Assembly: GCF_023898315.1 (NCBI RefSeq)
Contig: NC_064619.1
Coordinates: 478,743,376 to 478,807,375, forward strand
DNA length: 64,000 bases
Direction of reading: 5' to 3'
From: Schistocerca nitens
Lineage: Eukaryota > Arthropoda > Insecta > Orthoptera > Acrididae
Made by a program: the position numbers and the translations under genes. Positions 12,260 to 22,740 of this stretch are shown piece after piece. The stretch's first letter is position 1; each line of letters begins with the position of its first letter. Below the pieces are notes generated by a model. That model saw only the letters and a list, made by a program, of their open reading frames with translations, ran no database searches and was not told where the DNA came from.

Positions 12260-14646
12260 CAGTACAAATTTATTGTAAAGCTGACTTACTAGATCAAATG
12301 TAAATAATATTTCTGGTAGGAATTAATTACATGAAATTTGTTAGTGACAGACCACAAGATCAATATTTAGTAAAGGTGTGACAGTCACTAACACTTATTC
12401 AAAGTAAAAAATGTTTTTTTAATACTTAACAACATTTATTTGAACAGTCAGAGAACATTTGACCAGTATCACAATTTCTGTGAATCGAGGTATTTGCTTT
12501 TCGTTGAGAAGAGCAATTAAGCGGTGGAACACGGCAAATCCAAAATTTTGTGTAGTCAGAACCAAATCTGGGATGGAGGAAAAAATAAATAAAAAGCTTA
12601 TTTTTAATGTAAAAAAAAATGATTTTATTGTACTGTAGAAGTGAACAACTCATTATTGAAATACAGTTTCTCAGGACGAAATGTTTGTTGCATTGGTAAC
12701 TGCATTACAGAGTCACACTTATGAAATAGTACTGTAATTTTCACTTACAGTAATGTGCAAAATTGGTAATCTTATTTTTTCATGAAGAACAGAACCTACT
12801 TGATGGTATGATGTTGTGCTAGCATCACGTGAACATCATGTTGGTTGGTGTGGCAACAGTGTGCTGTTCTACTTAGTATAATGTCAATTCAAGTGCATCT
12901 GCACTGTCAGAATATGACACAGTATGTTCAGGGGTGTCTTCTCTTTTATTATCTTTATCTTCTGAGTTGTCATTGGGTTGATCCTGGGCTCTGGAGACAA
13001 TGGCTTCAACAGACACTTCTTGATGACCATTATCATAGATTGATATCCATTCTTGAAGGCAATTTTCCCCTGCTTCTTCGTACTGTGGGATTTTTGGACA
13101 AACTGATGGATATCATTATTGTCTGATGGCAGAATGGATGGGGTTTCTTCAAACACAGTATTTGGCCACAGTTTCTTCAACGTCGTTTGTATTAAATCTT
13201 TGTTAGATTCCTCCCAAGCCTCAGCTAGCAAACAGATAACATTCTTTACTGTTGTTTTTGTAATTTTTTTCAAGATGGAACAGTTCGCTCTTTCAATTAG
13301 AAATTGTAGAGGTTTTTTTCTGGTATCCAACTTAAGGTTTTGTGACACACCGTTATCCATTGGTTGCAAGACAGAGTTTACATTTGATGGCATTTCTGAA
13401 GGGTGTAATGAGCATTTTCAGTCAAAAGTAGAGCTTGAAGTGGCAGTTGATTTTCTGCACTGAATTTTCTAACAAAGGGGATAAATTGTTTCTCGAACCT
13501 CTTGCTAAACAGAACGCCAGTCGTCCAAGCTTTACTTTGATTTTTGTAATAAACAGGGAGAGCTTTCATATTCATATCTTTTTTGGTCTCCTGGTTTTGC
13601 GGACTTTCGAATTACCATGAGCAATAATTTGCTTGTTGCTGTGGCGTTTCTACAGGCAAAAACAGTAATGTGTTGTTTATTCATTTTGAAACCAGTTTCA
13701 GATGACGCTTCTTTTGAAGCAAGATTTTTTGCAGGAAGTCCTTTGAAATTCAGTCCAGTTTTTTCAGCATTCTAGACTAGATGTGGCAAGTAATTTTCTG
13801 ATGATATCAAGTTCACACACTTATCTAAGAATGCATCCTTGGTGGCAATATCGGTTGCTAATTTTTCTCCACTTATCATTAATTGTCATATCCTGTCTCT
13901 TCATCCAGTGGTCTAACCACCCATTGTTGGCAGTAGATGTTGACTCACCATTAACAAGGAACACCTTTTTGCCTTTCTGAGTGAACCACAAGAAAATTCC
14001 TGTGTCAGTTTTATCATATGACAACACGATGGAGTTGTGGTGGTGTTCCAAAGTTTTTGCACCAGCTGTGTTGCAGAAGCTTTCAATTGTCCTGAGGTTT
14101 ATTTTATCCAGCCACTGATGGTGGCTTTCCCAACACCAAATTCAATAGCCAATTTTGTAGGTCTTTCCCTAATGTCAAGTAGCTTAAGCACTTGCAGTTT
14201 TTTCTTTTACTGTACAGGAACTATGTTTTCGTTTGTTTGGCATTGTACTGTGTGGTTGGGATAACACTTGTTTTATGTGTGCTGTATTAATTTGTGTGTG
14301 ATAAGAGTGAACACAGTACTGTGTAAGTCAATCCAAATTATTCTGAATACTGTACTTGAATATCTATTAACAGCAGCGAAACTACTGTTATTTAGCTCCT
14401 CTGAAAAAGTTAGCAACACTACCACATGTGATCGGCTATGTAGTTGTGTTGTTGGAGAGTATTGTGCATGGTATTTGCAACATTGCCACTTCCTCACATC
14501 ATTATGCTAAGTTACCTTGTTGCTATTTATCCTATCCAATAGGTGTATATATAATTTTTTCCCCTCAAACAATTGTAACATTTCTGAATTCGAACAGGTG
14601 ACAGGCCCAATTAGTTTAATTAGTTTGGAATACTGGGGCTCTACTG
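12260..14646 (-). mobile_element. Tigger/pogo-like DNA transposon (left end uncertain)
   Basis: The right end reads ...CTGGGGCTCTACTG followed by TA (14647-14648), i.e. a CAGTAGAGCCCC-type terminus typical of Tigger/pogo elements when read on the minus strand. The left end is only a suggestion: TA then CAGTAC at 12258-12265 shares the first five to six bases. The resulting ~2.4-kb length suits a Tigger element. The transposase on the minus strand is described separately. The left boundary has low confidence; the element type does not. Confidence 0.6.
12884..14243 (-). pseudogene. Tigger/Jerky-like transposase (DDE_1) remnant
   Basis: The minus-strand start at 14243 gives MPNKRKHSS and then a CENP-B/Psq-like helix-turn-helix region with stops. 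It continues with LWFTQKGKK and GWLDHWMKRQ (14051-13821), which matches the second helix-turn-helix of Tigger/Jerky proteins. The DDE core follows at 13575-13378 (LPVYYKNQSKAWTTGVLF, then LLTENAH) and NVNSVLQPMDNGV at about 13390-13350. The usual Asp of the LLLDNAP motif is Glu here. Frame changes and stops are scattered throughout, so it is inactive. It lies antisense in intron 1 of the TM9SF4-like gene. Confidence 0.8.
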
Positions 14647-14648
14647 TA

Positions 14649-15941
14649 ATGTTAATTCAGTCAGTACTGAGTCTGTGAATTATTAGTTTTAAATGTGGGA
14701 GGCAGATTTTAGGTTGCCAGTTTCATGCCAGTGTGCTGCGATGTATTAAAATTTATTTTAGAATGTTACAGTGCATTATACAAGATCAGTGGTCAACCTC
14801 TTCGGCCTCTTTAATGATTAAGTTAGCAGTACCAATTCATAGAGGAATGTGATATTGATGATTCTCCTGGAAACCTGGCAAGGACCACATTTACCCCAGC
14901 AGTTATGTTAAAATCATTCTCATTAGCTACACAGTCATAAGGACAACTGACTTTTTCATGAGGCATAACAGTCGGGAAGTTCTTTGCTTCCTTTCAACAT
15001 AAATATGAGTCCAAGAGATAGGATATATTTTTCTGTTTAGGTTGTAATATTTATTAAGATCTCTTCCTAGTTACACAATCAGTTGTGGCTTAAAAAGGCA
15101 GTTTTGAGAGTTAACTGAGAGATGGTGCCATTTACATACCTATGGCACCTTGGTGTGGGTAAACACCCTTTTCAAACAAAAACTGTGTGTATGAGTAGGA
15201 AAGGCTCTTATAAATATCATGGTGTCTCTCTCATCCAGTACGCTTGGCTGTGGTGTCCACTACAAGAAAGATCCAAGAGAGATCATTTTACTGCTGATAC
15301 ACCAGCTGTAAGCTATCTGTAATGCAGGCAACAACTAAGCTGGAGAAATCTGTGATAATTCCAGAGGTACAAGAATCTAAATGGTACAAAGGATGGGATG
15401 TAGAGAAACATCTTCCATCATAATGCAGTTCCTCTCCTATGAAACAGTTTTGCTTATACCCAATTGGAGTCACTGTGTTAAACAACTGTGAACGAGAGAC
15501 TTTTGTACTTTGTGAGGGACCTAGTTCAAAGTTATTTGTTTGTGATGATTTCATTATCTTGTGTTCATGTTCCAGCCTTGTTTTAATAATGTCAGTTGCA
15601 TCTCAAGGGCACATACGAACTGAGCAAGTGGTCATTACATCCAGGTTTTAAATTACGTATACAAAACATTGTGTGTGGTTTGACTGTGTTTGTAACAGTT
15701 TAAATGGCAGTTAACTCTCATGGACATGCACTGTTCTCTTGTTTAATAACAAGTTTTGGTCATTGGCTGGGAGTAGGGTCAAGGTGCATCTGATAGAAAA
15801 TTATACTCGAAACAAACGAGAAAGTATAAACTATATTTTGACTGCATTTTATAATCACTCTGTAATTTTTGTAATGTGTAATGTGAGTCTTTACTGATTT
15901 GGTGTCGAAGCTAAAATCTGAAATGTATCTTTGTATTGCAG
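14649..15941. other. Intron 1 remainder, no gene recognised
   Basis: Mostly unique-looking AT-rich intron. A short stretch near 14870-14940 reads KPGKDHIYPSSY, a faint echo of the RT motif KPGKD..PSSYRPI. It cannot be extended, so I do not call an element. Confidence 0.5.
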
Positions 15942-16145
15942 GCATATTAACAATGATTATGGTAAGGACATTACGGCGAGACATTGCTAGATATAATGCT
16001 GATGAGGGACCTGATGAAACTATTGAAGAGACTGGATGGAAACTAGTTCATGGTGATGTGTTTAGACCACCACGTTACTCAAGATTGTTTGCAGCAGTCA
16101 TTGGAAGTGGGATCCAGATATTTTTCATGGCACTGATAACAATAT
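15942..16145 (+). CDS. TM9SF4: TM9SF4-like gene, second visible exon (end of TM1, cytosolic loop, start of TM2)
   Basis: Acceptor TTGTATTGCAG and donor GTAAGT. The exon joins the previous one in phase (one base carried over) and encodes 68 residues. The cytosolic loop carries the hallmark segment MVRTLRRDIARYN, then ETGWKLVHGDVFRPP and GSGIQIFFMALITI leading into TM2. GWKLVHGDVFRPP is nearly invariant in the TM9SF family. It ends one base into a codon. Confidence 0.95.
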
Positions 16146-17931
16146 GTAAGTTAGTACTACGTTTCATGTTAGTTTGAGTTTAAATAATGTTGTGAGATGC
16201 GTATAGTTTTAATGGCCAAATAAATTGCTACAACTTCTTCAGTTTGTGATTTAGTATTAAATAATCACAAAACTGAAAGTTGTTACAAACCAGTTGTTAC
16301 ATATGCTTGAAGCACGAAGTTTGCTCATCTAGCATCTGAAAAACAGGGATTCAGTATGATCTGAAGTAAGTTTACTGTTGCTCAGTAAGCACAGTAACAA
16401 AAGATCATTCAAATACTTAAATGAAAGCTTTGTCAGGTTCAGTGTTTATGTATTCTTTACACAAAAGTCTCCTAGTTAATAACCATTAAATTGATAATGA
16501 AAGTTGTTGTGTAAGACTTTGTACACGATGGTAAGGAGAAGTGGGCTCCAGAGTGTTGTGGCAACTGTTGTAGGAAAGCTGGACAGAAGCAGAAATGATG
16601 AGTGAAAAATTTAACACAGTAAACAGAGGATTTCCGTAAACTTGCATTTCTCCAAGTGAATGAAGACTCGTTACAAATAATGCAGCACGAAGTAGAGTCC
16701 TGCCATGTTAGTGTCAACAAGGAGGAGGCTCTCTGAATTAATGCATGAATGATGGTTCTGGAGTTGTGACTAAGTCTCTTCTACATAGCATCTGATATTG
16801 GAGATGCTCTGAGCACGAGTCAGCTGCCGCAAGCCGTCTATATTGCAGTGGCAGAAACCACCTGTGGTACTGAGCCGCTGAAGGCATGGCTCAGGGAGCA
16901 TGCTCCAGCGGATATGCCTGATCCTGCATGACCGCTATTGGCATCTGATGGAAACTTCCAATTCCATTGCCAACATTGATACTTGTGGTGTGGTATTGAT
17001 ACACGATACCACAAAAGTTACTGCTCCATATTTATTCAGTAGACAATGCATATCTGTCGTATCGGAAGACATGTTGTCTGCTGTGATATGAGCAGGTGTA
17101 ATCATCAGAGCTCTCACATTGTGAGTGTACGTTTCTTTTTGTGGCTGTTGTCTTGATTAATTGTCTGAAGGAGTATGGAGATGAGACATAGTCCATATTC
17201 ATGCTCATTATCATCTATTTGTTAAAATAAATTTATCACCTTCAAAATCATATATCTGAAAATCAGTTTGGCTGTAAATTTGCATATTCCCAGCTAAAAT
17301 TGTTAAGATTTCAAAAATGGAAGGTAGTATTAGATTTACCATGCTGGGTACTAGTGGTTCACAGGAACTTTCTGTAACTCTTCAAAGACTTGCATCACCT
17401 TATGAAAATCATTTGTTGTGTACAGTCTAGTTGGGTCCTTACTGAGTGTTTGAATACTAATACCAAAACCTACAATTAGGCTAATCTCTTGTTTTCAGAA
17501 ATGCACATTTATGTACTAGAAGCAAACCATTGTTATTAAATGTAGGAAGATACAGCACTCAGAAATTAAAGAAAAACATTTCATGTGTTAGTTGAAAATC
17601 GTGAATTTAGTGCTGACGATGGGAGAAGTAAAGATAACCCCAACTTATATCGGAGCTGTAGCATAATAAACAGGCACGAAACAAAATCTAGGATGTTGTG
17701 CTTGTTGCCTAGGACAATTCAGTTACTGTACCAGTTGGTTCAAGTTGTATACAGTTACTGGGAGAACAGAAAGAAGAAAGTTTTCTGTACATTTACCTAG
17801 ACATAAATTGAGTAGTTTGACACATCAAAATTTTGAGTATGCATTAACCAGGACACAGTTTATTTACACATTTATGTCTCATCTTAATGTAGAACAGTGA
17901 AAACAAACAATTACTGAAAAAATTATTTAAT
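16146..17931. other. Intron 2, proximal part
   Basis: No coding similarity recognised. A more GC-rich patch at about 16750-16930 may be part of an unidentified repeat; I cannot name it. Confidence 0.4.
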
Positions 17932-18430
17932 TGGATAGATAAAAAAATCTACTCACCAAGTGGCAGCAGAACACACACGCAAGATTAGATTAGATTAATA
18001 CTAGTTCCATGGATCATGAATACGATATTTCGTAATGATGTGGAACAAGTCAAATTTTCCAATACATGACATAATTAAGTTAATTTAACAACATAATTAT
18101 ATGAATATAATAGAGGGAAACATTCCACATGGGAAAAATGTATCTAAAAACAAAGATGATGTAACTTACCGAACGAAAGCGTTGGTATGTTGATAGACAC
18201 ACAAACACACACACAAAATTCAAGCTTTCGCAACCAACGGTTGCTTCATCAGGAAAGAGGGTAGGAGAGGGAAAGATGAAAGGATGTGGATTTTAAGGGA
18301 GAGGGTAAGGAGTCATTCCAATCCCGGGAGCAGAAAGACTTACCTTAGGGGGGGAAAAAAGGACAGGTATACACTCCATCCGCACATATACAGACACAAG
18401 CAGACATATTTGTGTCTGTATATGTGTGGA
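17932..18430 (+). repeat. Mosaic of three dispersed orthopteran repeats
   Basis: Three abutting pieces. At 17932-17985 is the 5' end (GGATAGATAAAAAAATCTAC) of a family that recurs at 21143-21355 and inverted at 49170-49385. At 17986-18112 is a piece starting AGATTAGATTAATACTAGTT. At 18113-18430 is a piece containing CGAAAGC, then CTTTCGCAACCAACGGTTGC and a CCTTAGGGGGGGAAAAAAGG tract. The abrupt switches suggest sequential insertions or truncations. I recognise the last two as very common in locust genomes but cannot assign a class. Confidence 0.55.
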
Positions 18431-18702
18431 TGGATATGTGGAACACAAGTGTCTCCAGACTTTCGTAAAATTCTGGGGCCACTACAAGATGTATCTGTAC
18501 CACAGTCTTACTGCTATGGAGCATGGCTATAAGAGAGAGAGAAGTGATGTTACCAATACAGAAAATAGATATGGTTCATTACATTTAATGACATTGTGAC
18601 CAAGCGAACGTTTGCCTTGAGAAATTAAGTGAATTACGTGTTATTTTCACTGACCTACGTGAAACATGCCGCCACATTGGGAGGTAACACTGTTCTTGGT
18701 CG

Positions 18703-18758
<56 letters not shown>

Positions 18759-19288
18759 ATTGAGAGAATATAATTGCAATTTTCATAAATGATTTCCTTT
18801 TCTTGTTAATGTTTGCTGTTACATTTGACCACATGAAAAAATATAGGTAATCAGATCTTAAAGTCAGGGATAGCTTATGATTAAATACATAACAATTCTT
18901 TTCTTCTGTGTGGGATTTATACATAATAATTTCTCAATTAAGTTTAAAATATGATCAGTTATTTATTTGCATATTTTTTGTTGTTGAAACATTCTGTTCT
19001 TTGAATTGTGAATGAGATGGTGTTTACAATAATACTATTGTACACAAGATTAGTTAACCTGATTCATGATGTTCCTCCCACAGAATGTTTATTTCTTGGT
19101 TTTGTTTGCAAAACTTGAATAAGTGAAACATTCACATCGTGAGCCGTATGAGACTGAAGTCTTTCCAAATATGAGTTGATTAAGTGTGCCTCCAGCAGAC
19201 AGTGATATAATAGTTATTTTTGTCTTTTGACTGTGAGTGTTTCATCAGTGTTAAACGTACTTAAATTGTATTGTTGTTGTTTTTTCAG
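18431..19288. other. Intron 2, distal part
   Basis: No gene recognised. Contains a (GT)n microsatellite at 18706-18754 and a polypyrimidine tract just before the next exon. Confidence 0.5.
18706..18754. repeat. (TG)n microsatellite
   Basis: Uninterrupted TG run of about 24 units. It generates a chance His-Thr repeat reading frame on the minus strand. Confidence 0.95.
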
Positions 19289-19446
19289 TCTTTGCAATGC
19301 TGGGCATGCTTTCACCGGCATCTCGGGGAGCCCTCATGACTGCAGCAATTTTTCTCTACGTCTTTATGGGTCTGATTGCTGGTTATTTTTCTGCAAGGTT
19401 ATATAAGACAATGAAAGGAAGAGAATGGAAGAGGGCAGCTTTTCTG
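19289..19446 (+). CDS. TM9SF4: TM9SF4-like gene, third visible exon (TM2-TM3)
   Basis: Acceptor TTTTTTCAG and donor GTAGGT. The exon continues the frame (two bases complete the split codon) and encodes 53 residues: FAMLGMLSPASRGALMTAA, a TM segment (IFLYVFMGLIAGYFSARLY), and KTMKGREWKRAAFL. The LGMLSP.SRGALMT motif is diagnostic of TM9SF4-type proteins. It ends in phase 0. Confidence 0.95.
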
Positions 19447-19734
19447 GTAGGTTATTTGTTGGGACATTTGTGCATTTTGTATTGTGCCGCATTTACACCA
19501 CTGTAATTCATAACAAGGATGTATTAGGGAATTGTTTTTTCTTTCAGGTATATACGTGGTTTCCTTGTTATAAGTGCGACAGGAGACATATAGAACAATT
19601 TTTTACTTGATGGAAAAACTCTGTGATTAATACGTAAATTTATACTCACAGGTTATGCTAAATCAGTAATTACAGTAATTAGCACTACAGCTTACAAAAA
19701 GTGATATTGTTTTTTATTTGTCATAAACATTCAT

Positions 19735-20690
19735 ATGTTGTCCAGTTGTGTATGGTGTATTGTGAAACATTCATCCACATGATGGGCAACTAAACATACA
19801 TTACATTCGAAACAGGTTTCCCCCATGATCTCTTCGTTCATAACATATTTTGCTCCTTCTAGAGCAATCAGTTTTTGTCCAAGTTGGCATTATTTTCACT
19901 GGAAAATTCTCCAGCTTGCGGCTTGAAGTCTTAGTGGATTTCCTACATTACTTTATTGTCCCTTAAAAGTGTAGAATGGAAAAGTACATTCTTCAAGAGC
20001 TGCTCTGCCACAATGAGCCAGAATGTCATTGACATTATCTTGGATGCTGGGTTCAGTATGTGGCAAATTATGCTTGCATTTAACATTGGTGTGTCCAGGG
20101 ATGTAAATATATCTTCTGATACTCCTTGAAAATCTTCTCGTAAGTGGATATGAGGACAGATGATCACATTTTGTCAATTCCACCCATTTCTTGGTTGTAG
20201 TCGATAAAACAGTTCGGTCTTAACCTTTTGTCCAGCATCTCCAAATACTCTTGTCTGTCATTAAATGTTGACATTAGGTGAATGTTTTTCCAAGCAACCC
20301 ACTTCACTGCAAGAATATTGTTTGATAAAGCAAATGTTAGTTCCTCTTTCCTCAGTTTAGTTCTATTGAGCACGGGTGGCGTATTTTTTTCTTGTTGGTC
20401 TTACAGCATGAGTGAGTTGTTGTGCCTAGCAAATCCCTGAACAGGTTGGTAGAGCTACACTGATTGTCCATGTCAATTGTTCCATGTTAATAGTTCCGTG
20501 TTAATAGTTCTCTGTTCCCCAGAGTCTCTCACAGTTCCTCTCTTCCAGCATGTATTTTCCGATTAGAACAGTATCCATTCTCTGAAGAGAAGAGCATACT
20601 TTATATATCTTCATGCCAAATCCGATTCTCTTTGATGGATTATATAGAACATCTGAGATTACTCAAATGCTCCGGTGCCTGTAAGCTGAC
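19735..20690 (-). pseudogene. piggyBac-like transposase remnant
   Basis: Read on the minus strand, the pieces follow the order of a piggyBac/PGBD transposase. They are RIGFGMKIYKVCSSLQRMD (about 20635-20575), DNQCSSTNLFRDLL (about 20470), LRKEELTFALSNNILAVKW and HLMSTFNDRQ (20350-20255), then DYNQEMGGIDKMWS (about 20200), the usual (V)DYNK.MGGVD signature. A degenerate cysteine-rich end (CLVAHHVDECF near 19790-19755) corresponds to the C-terminal Zn-ribbon. There are many frameshifts and stops. No terminal repeats or TTAA duplications were located. It lies antisense in intron 3. Confidence 0.75.
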
Positions 20691-21142
20691 TTCCATGCAG
20701 AACATAGTTTATACAGTATGTTGCCACAGCCATTTGATTAAAAGTCAGTGTTTTTTTAAAGTTCATAAAACTTCTACAAACTGACCTAGCTTGCCATACA
20801 TCAAGTGCTGCTGTCTTAGGGACAGTACAATTCATCCTGGAAATTATATATGAAGTAGCCAGTAGTAGGCCAGTATATGTGACACGAGCTATAGTTACAG
20901 AAGTACGGGTCAGTACCTTAGTTTGGGGGAAGGAGGGAATTTTTATTGTAAAATAGCTTCACCTAATGTCCATCAGTTAAGGATTTACTTAAAAACTCAT
21001 TCACGTCATCAAACTTTGCTTGTTTAAGGCTTATGCTGGCTGGTCCCACATAACTTCAAGAATAACCCCTTTTTTCCTAGTTTTAATATTGTTGCCTTAC
21101 ACATTGCAAGTTTCACAAGAAAATATTCTTTGATGTAATTGT
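20691..21142. other. Intron 3 segment
   Basis: Nothing clearly recognisable. It may include more of the degenerate piggyBac 5' portion, but no motif is readable. Confidence 0.35.
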
Positions 21143-21355
21143 GTAGATAAAAAATCTGCTCAACAAGCAGTGGCAGGAGAAAACACACACAAAGGTATTG
21201 AAATTTGCAGGCTTTTGGAACCAGTGGCTCCTCCTCCTGACAGAAAGTGTGAAGAGGAAGCAAGTCGGGTGAAGAAAAATAACTGCAGGAAATTGGGAGA
21301 GTTTGGAAAAGTTACCCAGAACCCCAGATCAGGGGAAACTTACCAGTCAGGAAGG
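21143..21355 (+). repeat. Dispersed repeat, family B, copy 2
   Basis: Starts GATAAAAAATCTGCTC and contains GGAACCAGTGGCTCCTCCTC and GGGAGAGTTTGGAAAAGTTA. The same order of blocks appears inverted at 49170-49385, and the first ~50 bp recur at 17932-17985. No coding content. Transposon class unknown. Confidence 0.7.
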
Positions 21356-21544
21356 GAAGAGTTATTGATGGGGACTGCACTAGATGAGTTTTGAAAACCT
21401 GAGAGTTCTCAGCTCAAAAGTTCAATATTTCCATTTGCCACCTGCATCTCAACACCACCTCTATGTGTGGAATAGCGATCTATCATTTTTATAAAAAAAT
21501 CTTTGTCTCTATGCCAAGCTGAGAATTTTTGATGTTGCAATACC

Positions 21545-21845
21545 AGAGAAGGAAAGTTGCTACGCACTTTATAGCAGAGATGCTGAGTCGCGATAGGCAC
21601 AGCACAGCAAATAGATTCACACAACTATAGCTTTTGGCCAGTAAGGCCTTTGTCAGCAGTACACACGCACACACAAACGCATTCCCGCGCGTGCGCGCAA
21701 ACGCAACTTGCACACACGTCTGCAGTCTCAGAGAACTGAAACTACACTAAATGGCCGAAAGCTATAATTGTGTGAAACTTTTTGCTGTGCCTATCGCGAC
21801 TCAGCATTTCTGCCATATGGTGAGTAGCAACTTTCCTTTTCTGGT
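21545..21845. repeat. Snap-back (inverted-arm) element
   Basis: The left arm contains AGAAGGAAAGTTGCTACGCA and GAGATGCTGAGTCGCGATAG. The right arm has the reverse complement, CTATCGCGACTCAGCATTTC and GTAGCAACTTTCCTTTTCTG. The arms are roughly 100 bp and enclose an alternating CA/CG-rich loop (GCGCGTGCGCGC at about 21688). This is a MITE-like or fold-back structure, and its transcript would form a long hairpin in intron 3. It is followed by ATTGTTACATTCCATCCTGG, a recurring locust repeat end. Confidence 0.75.
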
Positions 21846-22118
21846 ATTGTTACATTCCATCCTGGATTATCCATTGTTTAATTTTTTATGTTGCTGTTAT
21901 ATAATGTGAAAGTACACTCAGGAGCATATGAATTACATAAGGTTGCGGCATCAGTGAGAGCTGTTGCCACAATGGTGTTTAGCATGTCATGTGACTGGGA
22001 TATTGTCAGACGTTGTATAGGCCACTGGTTCAACAGTTGCGTGCTTGATTGATAAGGAAAGAAGTATCAATGGATTTGAGCCTGGTCATAAGTGGTTATC
22101 CAAAGTGTGGTGCACACT

Positions 22119-22127
22119 TCTCTGACA
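22119..22127. repeat. 5' target-site duplication of LINE 2
   Basis: TCTCTGACA, repeated exactly at 28091-28099 after the A-rich tail. Confidence 0.75.
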
Positions 22128-22740
22128 TCCTCCTACGGGTCCGGGGTAAGAATAGGCCCTAGGTATTCCTGCCTGTCGTAAGAGGCGACTAAAAGGAGTT
22201 TCAACTGTTTCGGCCTTCCATGTGATGGTCCCCCTTGGGGTTTGACCTCCATTTTTCAAAATTCTACAGAAGTACGAGCCATTTGGGGAAGGACGCCTTA
22301 CGTGGTGTCTCACTGGTCCTCAGTGCACTAAGACCTTGGCACTCAGCATTGTAACAGCGTTGTAACCACACCCACTATTCCTCAAATTGGGCCTAAACGC
22401 CTGATGGGTTGCACAAGTTACGCCCATAGTGCGTCCCCATCTGCACCTACGATCATGATGTACTTTCCATGGCACCCGAAATCCAGCACGGTAGCCAGCC
22501 CGTTGTGGTGGGGTCGTCATGTACCCTCTAGGTTGTAGCCCCCTGACAACACAGGGATCGTACTGCCGATACCTGAGCTGCACCCTCCCCACGTCGGCCA
22601 AGGAGTAGATGCCCGTCTCCTTGGGGCATCGGGACTCCCGGCAACGGTCATTCTGCCAGGTGGCCCTTGCTGAGGCTGAGTGGCGCCCGTGGGGAGAGCC
22701 CCTGGTCGGAGTGGGTGGTATCGGGGCGGACGTTTCGCAG

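Noticed and set aside
14860..15650. Possible LINE RT remnant (KPGKDHIYPSSY)
   Set aside because: Only one short motif-like string. No second RT motif follows at the right distance, so it may be chance.
18585..18924. His-Thr repeat reading frames on the minus strand
   Set aside because: Translations of the (TG)n microsatellite.
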